Assembly: GCA_002398405.1 (NCBI GenBank) | Contig: DGYN01000105.1 | Span: 11,633-52,950, forward strand | DNA: 41,318 nt | Direction: 5' to 3' | From: Caulobacteraceae bacterium UBA5005 | GTDB lineage: Bacteria; Pseudomonadota; Alphaproteobacteria; Caulobacterales; Caulobacteraceae | Part shown: in pieces, positions 16,817 to 24,831 of the stretch | How the letters are laid out: each line of letters opens with the position of its first letter | Numbering within the stretch: the stretch's first letter is position 1 | The notes under the pieces: model-generated | What the model was told of the DNA's origin: nothing | The model's input: only the letters and a program-made list of their open reading frames with translations | Databases searched by the model: none | Program-made: the position numbers and the translations under genes

Positions 16817-16989
16817 CTGTTGTCTTCGGTCGGGGCGCCCGGGCCGTTCTTCTTGATGGACTCGATGGCGTTCTGGGCGCTGGCCTTGGAGCTGTAGCCC
16901 TCGGTCGAGAAGATAGTCTCGGAATTGTATTTGAACCGCACCCGGAACTCCCCGGCCTTGTCCTTGTAGATCTCGAAAGTGTGGGCCAT
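16813..16989 (-). CDS. DUF1508 (YegP-like) small protein
   Basis: A 58-residue protein starting at ATG 16989 with AAAAGGAG eight bases upstream (16998-17005 on the + strand). It begins MAHTFEIYKDKAGEFRVRFK and continues with GYSSKASAQNAIESIKKN, the repeat unit of the YegP/DUF1508 family (two strands and a helix). One unit is present, as in most alphaproteobacterial members; E. coli YegP has two. Function is unknown. A TTGACA-like -35 lies upstream (17048-17053, reverse strand), suggesting its own promoter. It is short enough to be missed by gene callers. Confidence 0.88.
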   Translation of the reverse strand: MAHTFEIYKDKAGEFRVRFKYNSETIFSTEGYSSKASAQNAIESIKKNGPGAPTEDNS

Positions 16990-17071
16990 GGCAGGAACTC
17001 CTTTTGGGGGTGACTTCCCGCAAAACCTGCAACGCGCTTGGTAACAGTGTCAACCTTGTCGGATAGCCGAC

Positions 17072-17710
17072 TTAGCCGTCGAGAAGCTGGCGAACCCTTG
17101 CGAAGATGTCCTCGAACATCGGTGTGGTCAGCCGGCCGGTGTTCGTGTTGAGGCGCGAGCAGTGGTAGCTATTGATCAGGGTAATGGGCCCGGCCTGGAA
17201 TTCTGATCCGTGGCCGCCGATCGCGGCGGAGGCCTTGTAGCCTAGGGTTTTCAGGGCATTGCGGCGGGACACGTCACCCAGGGTGACGATCACCTTGAGG
17301 CTCGGCAGGGCGCTGATGCGGGAAATGAGAAACTGGCGGCAGGTGATCTCTTCGCTGGACTCCGGCTTGTTGCCGGGCGGGGCGCAGCGCACGGCGTTGG
17401 AAACCATGCAGTCGATCAATTCCAGCCCATCGTCGGGCCGGGCTTTGTACTCACCCCTGGCGAAGCCGAACTTGATCAGGGTCTCGTAGAGCAGGACGCC
17501 GGCGAAATCGCCGGTGAAGGGCCGGCCGGTGCGGTTCGCGCCCTGGCGGCCGGGGGCGAGGCCAAGCACGAGCAGGCGCGCGTCGCTCGGCCCGAACGAT
17601 GGGGCTGGACCGTTGAACCAGTCGGGATGGGCGGCCTGGTTTTCAGCGCGGTAGGCGACGAGGCGCGGGCAAAGGGGGCAGTCGCGGGGTGGCTCGGCTT
17701 CAGTCCTCAT
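17072..17710 (-). CDS. Uracil-DNA glycosylase, family 5 (UDGb-like)
   Basis: A 212-residue enzyme when started at ATG 17710, which has GGGGA six bases upstream; the longer open frame has no support. Iron-sulfur ligands are visible as CPLC near the N-terminus (Cys11, Cys14) and a later Cys-x14-Cys pair starting at NAVRC. Motif A is GLAPGRQGANRTGRPFTGD, where family 4 has a GEAPG start, and motif C is SYHCSRLNTNTGRLT. This points to family 5 (UDGb), which removes uracil and some deaminated purines from DNA. It overlaps the NYN gene by 11 nt, so the two are co-translated. Confidence 0.88.
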   Translation of the reverse strand: MRTEAEPPRDCPLCPRLVAYRAENQAAHPDWFNGPAPSFGPSDARLLVLGLAPGRQGANRTGRPFTGDFAGVLLYETLIKFGFARGEYKARPDDGLELIDCMVSNAVRCAPPGNKPESSEEITCRQFLISRISALPSLKVIVTLGDVSRRNALKTLGYKASAAIGGHGSEFQAGPITLINSYHCSRLNTNTGRLTTPMFEDIFARVRQLLDG

Positions 17711-18278
17711 CGTCTTCCCCGGAGATGAACCGCGGCATGGCCTGTTCGCGCTTGGGGCGGCCGACGATCGAAGCGAGGTCGGAGAGGTCCACAAAGTCAT
17801 CGCACTGGCGGCGAAGATCGTCCGACGCCTGGGGCGGGGAAGACTTCACCGTCGAGACCACCGTCACCCGGCAACCCTTGGCCTGGACCGCTTCCACCGC
17901 ACGGCGGAAGTCGCCGTCGCCGGAGAACAGGACAATGTGGTCGCAGCGGTCAGCGAGGGCCAGCATGTCCACCGCCATCTCGACCTTCATCTCGCCCCGC
18001 CAGCGTTTGCGCCCTTGCGCGTCGGTGTAGGAGCGGGCCGGTTTGGTCACCAGGGAAAAGCCGTTGTAGTCCAGCCAGTCGACTAGGGGGCGGATCGGCG
18101 AATAATCCTCATCCTCGGCGATGGCGGTGTAATAGTAGGCGCGGATCAGGACGCCGCGTTTCTTGAATTCGTCCAGGAGCTTCTTGTAGTCGATGTCGAG
18201 GTTGAGCCCCCGCGCCGCCGAATAGAAGTTCGCGCCATCGATGAACAAGGCGAGCTTGTCGGTAGGATAAAAAGTCAT
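17700..18278 (-). CDS. NYN-domain (LabA/DUF88-like) protein
   Basis: A 192-residue protein with the PIN-like NYN fold: LALFIDGANFY (Asp14), EMKVEMAVDMLALA and HIVLFSGDGDFRRAVEAV, whose aspartates form the metal site. The acidic tail (GEDDED) is short. Members of the family are thought to be ribonucleases or nucleic-acid-binding regulators; activity is inferred. The protein starts 31 bp from the divergent folK, leaving little room for two separate promoters. The downstream glycosylase gene overlaps its end, so a nuclease-like protein and a DNA repair enzyme share one operon. Confidence 0.9.
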   Translation of the reverse strand: MTFYPTDKLALFIDGANFYSAARGLNLDIDYKKLLDEFKKRGVLIRAYYYTAIAEDEDYSPIRPLVDWLDYNGFSLVTKPARSYTDAQGRKRWRGEMKVEMAVDMLALADRCDHIVLFSGDGDFRRAVEAVQAKGCRVTVVSTVKSSPPQASDDLRRQCDDFVDLSDLASIVGRPKREQAMPRFISGEDDED

Positions 18279-18309
18279 TTCAAATAGTTCCGATAACGAT
18301 CTGGATCAA

Positions 18310-18798
18310 ATGGATGAGGCCGTAATCATCGGCCTCGGCTCAAGTATGCCGGGGCACTATGCCTCGGTGGAGGCTCTGCTGGAAGCGGCCTTGGAGGCCT
18401 TGCACGCCGCGGGCTTCACCGTCGTACAACGATCCCGCTGGTGGCGTTCGGCCAGTTGGCCTGACCCCTCCAATCCGCCGTATCTGAACGGCGTCGTCCT
18501 GGTCGATACGGCGCACTCGCCCAAGGAGGCCCTGGAAGCCCTGCACGAAATCGAAGCGCGGTTCGGGCGTGAAAGGCGCGAGCCGAATGCGCCCCGATCG
18601 CTCGATCTGGACCTGATAGCCCATGGCCGCCGCGTGGGCGAGGGGCCCCAGACCCCTCATCCCCGGGCGCATGAGCGGCGCTTCGTCATGGGCCCGTTGG
18701 CGGAGATCGCGCCGGACTGGCGCCACCCGGATCTTGGCAGGACCGCTGCACAGCTTTTGGAAACGGCGAGCGTCGGTCTGGATGCGACGCCAACTTAG
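18310..18798 (+). CDS. folK: Hydroxymethyldihydropterin pyrophosphokinase
   Basis: A 162-residue HPPK. It transfers pyrophosphate from ATP to 6-hydroxymethyl-7,8-dihydropterin in folate synthesis. Visible family motifs are IIGLGSSMPGHYASVEALLE, the WWRSASWPDPSNPPYLNGVV loop, ALHEIEARFGRERREPNAPR and the signature RSLDLDLIAHG with its metal-binding aspartates, then HPRAHERRFVMGPLAEIAPD. Residue order and length are normal. No other folate gene is adjacent. A 9-bp hairpin at the stop codon may terminate transcription. Confidence 0.95.
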   Translation: MDEAVIIGLGSSMPGHYASVEALLEAALEALHAAGFTVVQRSRWWRSASWPDPSNPPYLNGVVLVDTAHSPKEALEALHEIEARFGRERREPNAPRSLDLDLIAHGRRVGEGPQTPHPRAHERRFVMGPLAEIAPDWRHPDLGRTAAQLLETASVGLDATPT

Positions 18799-18810
18799 TT
18801 TGCGTCGCAT
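18782..18810 (+). terminator. Hairpin at end of folK
   Basis: A perfect 9-bp inverted repeat, ATGCGACGC (18782-18790) and GCGTCGCAT (18802-18810), with an 11-nt loop holding the folK TAG. It is followed by an AT-rich stretch, ACAATTTATT. It is a good candidate intrinsic terminator, although the T tract is interrupted. The left arm lies inside the folK coding sequence. Confidence 0.5.
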
Positions 18811-18875
18811 ACAATTTATTGCGCAACCCGGTCCCGCGAGGTTAGGCTGCTCCAGGCAATTCCAGGGAGACATCC

Positions 18876-19376
18876 ATGAGCCGTAAGCTTGCCATTCTCG
18901 CCGCCGGCGTCTTGCTGGTCGGCGTGCCGCTGATCGGCAACGCCCAGGTTCCGGTGGCCGTGGCCACGGACCAGGCCGCGCTGCTGAAGAGTTCGGACCC
19001 CAAGCTCGCGGCCAACAAGAAGCTGGTCTACGACTTCTGGCGTGAGGTGTTCCTGACCGGCAACGCCGACCTGGCGACCAAATACATGGCCGAGGGCTAT
19101 ATCCAGCATAACCCGGGCGTTCCCACCGGCCGGGCGGCGTTCCAGAACTTCGTCAAGACCCGTCCGAAGGCGGCGGTTCCGGCGACCATCCCGAACCTGG
19201 TGACGATCCGGGCCGAGGGCGACCTCGTCATCCTGGCCTTCAAGCGCGACTTGCCGGAGCCCACCGACCCGTCCAAGACCTATTCCACCACCTGGTTCGA
19301 CATGTTCCGGGTGGAAAACGGCATGGTCGTCGAGCACTGGGATTACGGGACCAAGGCCGCCCCTGCGGCGAAATAG
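18876..19376 (+). CDS. SnoaL-like (NTF2-fold) secreted protein
   Basis: A 166-residue protein with a signal peptide (about 1-24, ending GNAQV). The mature part reads LVYDFWREVFLTGNADLATKY, then YIQHNPGVPTGRAAFQNFV, and ends in FDMFRVENGMVVEHWDYG. This is the NTF2-like SnoaL cone fold, in which a pocket (here with HNP and WD) binds or acts on a small molecule. Periplasmic members exist in many Proteobacteria without a known substrate. No partner gene is evident; rpoZ follows with its own candidate promoter. Confidence 0.87.
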   Translation: MSRKLAILAAGVLLVGVPLIGNAQVPVAVATDQAALLKSSDPKLAANKKLVYDFWREVFLTGNADLATKYMAEGYIQHNPGVPTGRAAFQNFVKTRPKAAVPATIPNLVTIRAEGDLVILAFKRDLPEPTDPSKTYSTTWFDMFRVENGMVVEHWDYGTKAAPAAK

Positions 19377-19409
19377 GTCCAATTCGGCGGATTAAGTGCT
19401 TTCGCTGCA

Positions 19410-19438
19410 TTGCGAAATGCGGCGCGAACCCTTATTGT
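19410..19438 (+). promoter_or_regulatory. Candidate rpoZ-spoT promoter
   Basis: TTGCGA (19410-19415) and TATTGT (19433-19438) have an exact 17-nt spacer, about 35 nt before the rpoZ ATG. A 6-bp inverted repeat, TTTCGC-N6-GCGAAA (19400-19417), overlaps the -35 element and could be a regulator site. No other promoter is evident before spoT. Confidence 0.45.
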
Positions 19439-19472
19439 CCCTGCCTCCCAACTCCCTCCACTGAGAGCGTTC

Positions 19473-19832
19473 ATGGCCCGCGTTACCGTCGAAGACTGCG
19501 TCGAAAAGGTCCCCAACCGCTTCAGCCTCGTGCTGCTGGCCGCCCATCGCGCGCGCAGCATCTCGGCCGGTGGCTCGATCCTGGTCGATCGCGACAACGA
19601 CAAGAACCCGGTCGTGGCGCTTCGGGAAATCGCCGAGGACGTGCTGGACGCCGACGGCGTGCGCGAGAACCTGATCACCTCCCTGCAGCGCGTCGATGAG
19701 CGTTCGGAGGCCGAGGAAGAGGCCGAGACCATGGCCCTGATCTCTGATCCCACGCACATGCAGATGAGCGAGATGGAACTGGTCCGCGCCCTGCAGAGCG
19801 ACCGTGACGGCGGCCAAGAGGAACGGTACTGA
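19473..19832 (+). CDS. rpoZ: RNA polymerase omega subunit
   Basis: A 119-residue omega subunit. ATG 19473 is the conserved start (MARVTVEDCVEKVPNRFSLV), and RARSISAGGSI and NPVVALREIAED complete the core. The acidic C-terminal tail (about 80-119) is typical of alphaproteobacteria. Omega helps assemble the beta' subunit and, in many bacteria, forms one of the ppGpp sites on RNA polymerase. That fits its place directly before the ppGpp synthetase/hydrolase gene: the two overlap by 4 nt and are likely co-translated. Confidence 0.96.
   Translation: MARVTVEDCVEKVPNRFSLVLLAAHRARSISAGGSILVDRDNDKNPVVALREIAEDVLDADGVRENLITSLQRVDERSEAEEEAETMALISDPTHMQMSEMELVRALQSDRDGGQEERY
19816..19822 (+). promoter_or_regulatory. 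Shine-Dalgarno deciding the CTG start of spoT
   Basis: AAGAGGA inside the end of rpoZ, leaving a 6-nt spacer to the CTG at 19829. It is the only well-placed ribosome-binding site before the conserved part of spoT and supports initiation at CTG. Confidence 0.6.
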
Positions 19833-22114
19833 GCCCCCCGGGCACAGCGCCTCTCCCTCAAGAGGCGGCGAACGACGCCGCCCCGCCTTCTCCCCTGCCA
19901 GAGCTTGCCGCGCCTTCCGTTGCCGCCGCCGCGCCTCCGCGGCAGAAGTTTCTGCGCCAGTACGAGCTGATCGAACGGGTCAAGGCCTATGACCCGACCG
20001 CCGACGAAGACCTCCTGAACCGCGCCTATGTCTTCGCCGTCCGCACCCACGGATCGCAGAAGCGGGCTTCGGGCGATCCCTATTTCGCCCACCCCATTGA
20101 GGTCGCGGGCATTCTTACCGAGTACAAGCTCGATACCGCCTCGATCGTCACGGCCCTGTTGCACGACATCATCGAGGACACCGACGCCACCTACGACGAC
20201 ATCAAGAAGATGTTCGGAGACGAGGTCGCCGAACTGGTCGAGGGGGTCACCAAGCTTTCGAAGCTTGAGCTCGCCTCCGACCACGCCCGGCAGACCGAGA
20301 ACCTAAAGAAGTTCATCCTGGCGATCTCAAAGGATGTCCGCGTCCTGCTGGTGAAACTCGCGGACCGCCTGCACAACATGCGGACGCTGCAGTTCATCAA
20401 GCAGCCGGCCAAGCGCGAACGTATCAGCCGTGAGACCCTCGACATCTATGCGCCGCTGGCCCGCGCCATCGGCATGCACCGAATCTGTGAGGAGCTGGAG
20501 GAACTTGCCTTCAAGCACCTCAACCCGCGGGCCCGCGACGCCATCATCCGCCGGCTGGACGTCCTGAGGTCAGAGCAGGGTGGGGCGATCACGACCGTCA
20601 GCGGCGAGATCAACCGCTGCCTATCGGAGGCGGGCATCGCCTCCCGCGTCTACGGCCGCGAAAAGCATCCCTATTCGATCTGGCGAAAACTGCAGCGCAA
20701 GTCGATCGGATTCGCCCAGATGAGCGACATCTACGCCTTCCGCGTCATCGTCGACACCGAGGAGGACTGCTACCGCACGCTCGGCGTCATCCATCGCACC
20801 TGGCCAGCGGCCCCCGGCCGGTTCAAGGACTACATCTCAACGCCCAAGCGGAACAACTACCGCTCGCTGCACACGACCATCATCGGCCCGCGCGGCGTGC
20901 GCATCGAGTTGCAGATCCGCACCGAGACCATGGACCGCGTCGCCGAAGAGGGCGTCGCCGCCCACTGGCGCTACAAGGACAAGAGCTACGGCTACGACGA
21001 CACTGCAGCGGCAGAGGCGGGAGGGCGCGACCCCTTCGCCAACATCCGCCAGCTGGTCCAGCTCATGGACGAGGGCGACGTCGACGAACTGGTGGAACAC
21101 GCCAAGCTCGAGATGTTCCTCGAACAGGCTTTCGTCTTCACGCCCAAGGGCACCCTTATCAGCCTGCCCCGCGGGGCCATGCCACTCGACTTCGCCTACG
21201 CCCTGCACACCGACATTGGCGACACCACCGTGGGAGTGAAGATCAACGGCGAGTTGCGCCCCCTGCGCACGCCGCTCAACAACGGCGACGTGGTGGAGAT
21301 CATCCGGGGCGGAAAGCCCAACGTCCCGGCCGACTGGGAGAGCCTGACTATCACCGGCCGCGCCCGCTCGGCGATCCGCCGGCGCTTTCGCCAGACCAAC
21401 AAGCAGGAATACGCGCGCCTGGGTCGCGCTTCCCTGGACCAGACCTTCGAGCGGGTGGGGCGCAGCCGAGATGAGGTGTCCCTGCGGCCGGCGCTGGATC
21501 GTTTCGCGGTGGCGACCGAGGAGGACCTTTTCGAAAGCATCGGCCGGGGCCGCACCTCACCCCACGCGGTCCTGGAGACCGTCTTCCCGGCGCTCAAGGA
21601 AAGCGAGCTCGCCGACGCCGCCGCCCGCGCCCCGCTGGATGGCCGCCGCGCCGCCGGGCTGCATGTGCGGGGCGCGAAGCTCACCGCCGGCACCGAACTT
21701 CGCTTCGCCGAGTGCTGCAACCCCGTCCCCGGCGACCGCATCGTCGGCATCGATGAGCCGGGCTCGGTCGGCATCACCGTCCACGCCATCGACTGCCCGC
21801 GCCTCGCCGAATTCGAGGGCCAGGAACAGCTGTGGCGCGACCTGCAGTGGACGCCCGAGGCCTCGCGCAACACCATCTCTCACGCCCGCCTGACCGCCAC
21901 GATCAGGAATGCGCCGGGGGTTCTGGGCCAGGCCTGCACCATCATCGGCGAAAGCGGCGGCAATATCCTCAATCTGGAAATGAAGAAGTCGCATCAGGAC
22001 TATTTCGACGTCGACTTCGACATCGAGGTGAAGGACGCCAGGCACCTGACCCATATCGCGGCGGCGCTTAGGGCGTGTCCGAATGTGGAAGAGGTGGATC
22101 GGGCGAGGCGGTGA
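19829..22114 (+). CDS. spoT: Bifunctional (p)ppGpp synthetase/hydrolase, CTG start
   Basis: About 761 residues if begun at CTG 19829. The HD hydrolase domain holds His74, His88, His112-Asp113 (LLHDIIEDT) and VKLADRLHNMR. The synthetase domain has RFKD (331-334), the RxKD form of bifunctional Rel/Spo enzymes, and YRSLHTTI. A TGS domain (FVFTPKGTLISLPRG), a Zn-finger-like region (AECCNPVPGD) and a C-terminal ACT domain follow. It makes and degrades the stringent-response alarmone. In this frame there is a stop at 19805-19807 and then no ATG, GTG or TTG until 20159, which is already inside the HD site, so a CTG start (in a CTGA overlap with the rpoZ stop) is the best explanation. A sequencing error is the alternative. 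Confidence 0.93.
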   Translation: MSPPGTAPLPQEAANDAAPPSPLPELAAPSVAAAAPPRQKFLRQYELIERVKAYDPTADEDLLNRAYVFAVRTHGSQKRASGDPYFAHPIEVAGILTEYKLDTASIVTALLHDIIEDTDATYDDIKKMFGDEVAELVEGVTKLSKLELASDHARQTENLKKFILAISKDVRVLLVKLADRLHNMRTLQFIKQPAKRERISRETLDIYAPLARAIGMHRICEELEELAFKHLNPRARDAIIRRLDVLRSEQGGAITTVSGEINRCLSEAGIASRVYGREKHPYSIWRKLQRKSIGFAQMSDIYAFRVIVDTEEDCYRTLGVIHRTWPAAPGRFKDYISTPKRNNYRSLHTTIIGPRGVRIELQIRTETMDRVAEEGVAAHWRYKDKSYGYDDTAAAEAGGRDPFANIRQLVQLMDEGDVDELVEHAKLEMFLEQAFVFTPKGTLISLPRGAMPLDFAYALHTDIGDTTVGVKINGELRPLRTPLNNGDVVEIIRGGKPNVPADWESLTITGRARSAIRRRFRQTNKQEYARLGRASLDQTFERVGRSRDEVSLRPALDRFAVATEEDLFESIGRGRTSPHAVLETVFPALKESELADAAARAPLDGRRAAGLHVRGAKLTAGTELRFAECCNPVPGDRIVGIDEPGSVGITVHAIDCPRLAEFEGQEQLWRDLQWTPEASRNTISHARLTATIRNAPGVLGQACTIIGESGGNILNLEMKKSHQDYFDVDFDIEVKDARHLTHIAAALRACPNVEEVDRARR

Positions 22115-22121
22115 CTATTCT

Positions 22122-22148
22122 AAATCCTCCCCCAACGGGGGAGGATTT
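22122..22148 (+). terminator. 12-bp hairpin after spoT
   Basis: A perfect 12-bp inverted repeat: AAATCCTCCCCC (22122-22133), loop AAC, GGGGGAGGATTT (22137-22148). It ends in T residues and starts in A residues, so it could terminate on both strands. It is 7 nt after the spoT stop and 41 nt before pyrE. The composition is like dispersed intergenic hairpins in Caulobacterales genomes, so it may be a repeat that acts as a terminator. Confidence 0.7.
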
Positions 22149-22189
22149 TACCCGCGCGCGACGCCTTCGTCTTGTGCTAACCCGCCGCC

Positions 22190-22774
22190 ATGACCTCTGA
22201 CGATGTGCTCGAAGAATTCCGCCAGGCGGGGGCCCTGAGAGAGGGGCATTTTGTGCTGTCTTCGGGACTGCATTCGCCGGTGTTCCTGCAGAAGAACCTG
22301 GTGTTTATGGACGCCGCGCGGTGCGAGCGGCTGTGCAAGGCGCTGGCGGCCAAGATCACCGCGGCGGTGGGCAAGGTTGATGTGGCGATCTCGCCGGCCG
22401 TGGGCGGCATCATCCCGGGCTATGAGACGGCGCGGCATCTTGCGGTCCCCTCGATGTACGTCGAGCGGGAAGGGGGCGAGTTCAAGCTGCGGCGCGGCTT
22501 CCACGTCGAGCCGGGCCAAAGGGTGGTCATGGTCGAGGACATCGTCACCACGGGGCTGTCGTCGCGCGAATGCATTGCGGCCATCGAGAAGGCCGGCGGA
22601 ACGGTCGTGGCGGCGGCCTGTATCGTCGACCGTTCGGGCGGCCGGGCGGACGTGGGCGTGCCCCTGGTCGCGCTGGCAACCCTGGACGTCCCGGCCTATC
22701 CGGCCGACGCCCTGCCGCCGGAGCTGGCGGCGATCCCGACCACCGATCCGGGAAGCCGGAGGCTTGGGGCGTGA
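22190..22774 (+). CDS. pyrE: Orotate phosphoribosyltransferase
   Basis: A 194-residue enzyme that joins orotate to PRPP to make OMP in pyrimidine synthesis. The PRPP-binding motif is VVMVEDIVTTGLSSRECI, with the acidic pair in VED; the early GHFVLSSGLHSP and AISPAVGGIIPGYETAR complete the site. It has the type I phosphoribosyltransferase fold with the usual hood. The N-terminal residues MTSDDVLEEFRQAGAL are typical of alphaproteobacteria. It begins a run of overlapping genes: its stop overlaps pdxJ by GTGA. The upstream hairpin suggests that it has its own promoter, but none is clear. Confidence 0.96.
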   Translation: MTSDDVLEEFRQAGALREGHFVLSSGLHSPVFLQKNLVFMDAARCERLCKALAAKITAAVGKVDVAISPAVGGIIPGYETARHLAVPSMYVEREGGEFKLRRGFHVEPGQRVVMVEDIVTTGLSSRECIAAIEKAGGTVVAAACIVDRSGGRADVGVPLVALATLDVPAYPADALPPELAAIPTTDPGSRRLGA

Positions 22775-23520
22775 GCCGTATCCGCCTGGGGGTCAATATC
22801 GACCACGTGGCGACGATAAGGAACGCCCGGGGCGCGGCCTATCCCGATCCCGCCCGCGCGGCGATGGTCGCGCTGGAGGCCGGCGCCGATGGCATCACCG
22901 CCCACCTGCGCGAGGACCGCCGCCATATCTCCGACAGCGATATCGAGCGCCTGTCCATCATGCTCCGCGAGCAGGGCCGGCCCCTGAACTTGGAGATGGC
23001 CGTGACCTCCGAGATGCAGGAGATCGCCCTTCGCCACCGCCCGCACGCCGTCTGCCTGGTGCCGGAACGCCGCGAGGAGCGCACCACCGAGGGCGGACTG
23101 GACGTCGCCGGCGGCCACAACTGGATCGCCCCCTTTGTCACCAAGCTGCAGGAGGCCGGCAGCCGCGTCTCCCTGTTTATCGGCGCCGATCCGGCGCAGA
23201 TCGAAGCGGCCCACCACGTCGGCGCCCCGGTCGTTGAACTGCACACCGGCGCCTTCTGCGACCTGATGCGGGAAGGGCGAGCCATGGAGGCTGGCCAGGC
23301 CCTCGACGCCCTGGTGGCCGGCGCGCGCCAGGCAGCGTCCCTCGGCCTGGAAGTCCATGCCGGGCACGGCATCGACTATGAAACCGTCGAGCCCATCGCG
23401 CGGATTCCTGAGGTCGCGGAACTCAACATCGGTCACTTCCTGGTGGGCGAGGCTATCTTCGTGGGTTTGGCTCCCGCCATCAGCCGGATGCGCGCCTTGA
23501 TGGACGAGTGCCGTCCATGA
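22771..23520 (+). CDS. pdxJ: Pyridoxine 5'-phosphate synthase
   Basis: A 249-residue TIM-barrel enzyme. It condenses 1-deoxyxylulose 5-phosphate with 3-amino-2-oxopropyl phosphate to give pyridoxine 5'-phosphate. The GTG at 22771 is the start (GTGA overlap with pyrE, GGAGG at 22758-22762). Family motifs are LGVNIDHVATIRNARG, DGITAHLREDRRHI, ELHTGAFCD, VHAGHGIDYETV and LNIGHFLVGEAIFVGL. In E. coli, pdxJ-acpS sits after recO; here the same pair sits before lepB-rnc-era. Confidence 0.96.
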   Translation: MSRIRLGVNIDHVATIRNARGAAYPDPARAAMVALEAGADGITAHLREDRRHISDSDIERLSIMLREQGRPLNLEMAVTSEMQEIALRHRPHAVCLVPERREERTTEGGLDVAGGHNWIAPFVTKLQEAGSRVSLFIGADPAQIEAAHHVGAPVVELHTGAFCDLMREGRAMEAGQALDALVAGARQAASLGLEVHAGHGIDYETVEPIARIPEVAELNIGHFLVGEAIFVGLAPAISRMRALMDECRP

Positions 23521-23915
23521 TCGTCGGCGTGGGCTCCGACCTTTGCGACATCCGCCGTATTCAGAGCTCGCTGGACCGTTTCGGCGACCGCTTCACCCAT
23601 CGCGTTTTCACCGACCGGGAACGGGCCAAGGCCGAAAGGCGGGCTGACAAGGCGGGAACCTACGCCAAACGATTCGCCGCAAAGGAAGCCTGCACCAAGG
23701 CGCTGGGCACCGGACTGCGCCGCGGCGTCTTCTGGCGGGATATGGGGGTGGTCAACCTGCCCAGCGGCAAGCCGACCCTGGAGCTTTCCGGCGGCGCGGC
23801 CGAGGCCCTGGCGCGGCTGATCCCCGACGGCATGAGGGGCGTCATCCACCTGAGCCTCACCGACGATCACCCCTACGCCCAGGCCTTCGTCATCATTGAA
23901 GCGTTGCCCCAGTAG
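23517..23915 (+). CDS. acpS: Holo-[acyl-carrier-protein] synthase
   Basis: A 132-residue protein that transfers 4'-phosphopantetheine from CoA to acyl carrier protein. ATG 23517 gives the classic start MIVGVGSDLCDIRRI, whose Asp binds magnesium, and overlaps the pdxJ stop as ATGA. RFAAKEACTKALGTG provides the catalytic-site Glu and Lys. Length and order are normal for the trimeric AcpS type. It feeds fatty-acid synthesis by activating its carrier. Confidence 0.95.
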   Translation: MIVGVGSDLCDIRRIQSSLDRFGDRFTHRVFTDRERAKAERRADKAGTYAKRFAAKEACTKALGTGLRRGVFWRDMGVVNLPSGKPTLELSGGAAEALARLIPDGMRGVIHLSLTDDHPYAQAFVIIEALPQ

Positions 23916-24021
23916 GCCGCGACGGTCCGCCGCCCTTGCGGGCGCGACTCCGAACCGCTAGCTAACCCCTCACTTTGCGTAGGTCTTGAAAAGCCACGCG
24001 CCACAGGACCCCACGCCGAGC

Positions 24022-24831
24022 ATGGAACTGAAACTCGCCGATACGCCCGACGAAGTCGTCCCGCCTGAACAGGAGGCCCCCAAGGCCAAAAAGGGCGGCG
24101 GCGGCGCGGCTGACGAGTTCATCGAGATCATCAAGACGATCGTCTATGCGCTGTTGATCGCGCTCGTCCTGCGCGTCCTGCTGTTCCAGCCCTTCACCAT
24201 TCCCTCAGGCTCGATGATCCCGAACCTGCTGATCGGCGACTACATCATCGTCTCCAAGTACTCCTACGGCTATTCCAAGCACTCGATCCCGTTCTCGCCG
24301 GCCATCTTCAACGGGCGTATCCTGGAGCGCTCGCCGGAGCGCGGCGATATCGCCGTCTTCAAGTTCCCGCCCAACCCGCGCATCGACTACATCAAGCGGG
24401 TGATCGGCCTGCCGGGCGACAAGATTCAGGTGCTCAACGGCCAGGTCTTCCTGAATGACAAGCCGCTGAAGATGGATGAACAGCCGCAGGATCCGGCCGA
24501 CGCCTACGGCAGCATCAAGACTTTCCTGGAAACCCTTCCTGACGGCCGCAGCTACGTCACCCGCGACATGGGCCCGGACTCCCAGACCGACTCGACGCCG
24601 ATCTTCATCGTGCCGGAGGGCCACTACTTCATGATGGGCGACAACCGCGACAACTCCCAGGACAGCCGCGTCGACCAGGCGCAGGACGGCGTGGGTTACG
24701 TCCCGGCGGAAAACCTCGTGGGCAAGGCGCAGATCATCCTCTTCTCCTGGCGGGAGGAGGCGTCCCTGTTCAAGCCCTGGACCTGGTTCACGGAAGCCCG
24801 GCCCGGCCGGTTCTTCCATCGGCTGAAGTGA
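24022..24831 (+). CDS. lepB: Signal peptidase I
   Basis: A 269-residue enzyme when begun at ATG 24022; an in-frame TTG at 23986 would add 12 residues, and neither site has a strong ribosome-binding sequence. It removes signal peptides from exported proteins at the outer face of the inner membrane. A single transmembrane helix (about 35-55) precedes the catalytic Ser64 in IPSGSMIPNLLIGD; Lys125 is in YIKRVIGLPGD, and MMGDNRDNSQDSR is box E. The N-terminal 30 residues are acidic, then Lys/Gly-rich. It precedes rnc in a GTGA overlap, as in the E. coli lepB-rnc-era order. Confidence 0.95.
   Translation: MELKLADTPDEVVPPEQEAPKAKKGGGGAADEFIEIIKTIVYALLIALVLRVLLFQPFTIPSGSMIPNLLIGDYIIVSKYSYGYSKHSIPFSPAIFNGRILERSPERGDIAVFKFPPNPRIDYIKRVIGLPGDKIQVLNGQVFLNDKPLKMDEQPQDPADAYGSIKTFLETLPDGRSYVTRDMGPDSQTDSTPIFIVPEGHYFMMGDNRDNSQDSRVDQAQDGVGYVPAENLVGKAQIILFSWREEASLFKPWTWFTEARPGRFFHRLK

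Noticed and set aside
22570..22770. N-terminal extension of pdxJ within pyrE
   Set aside because: Overlaps the pyrE coding region in another frame; the GTGA-coupled GTG at 22771 gives the normal PdxJ start.
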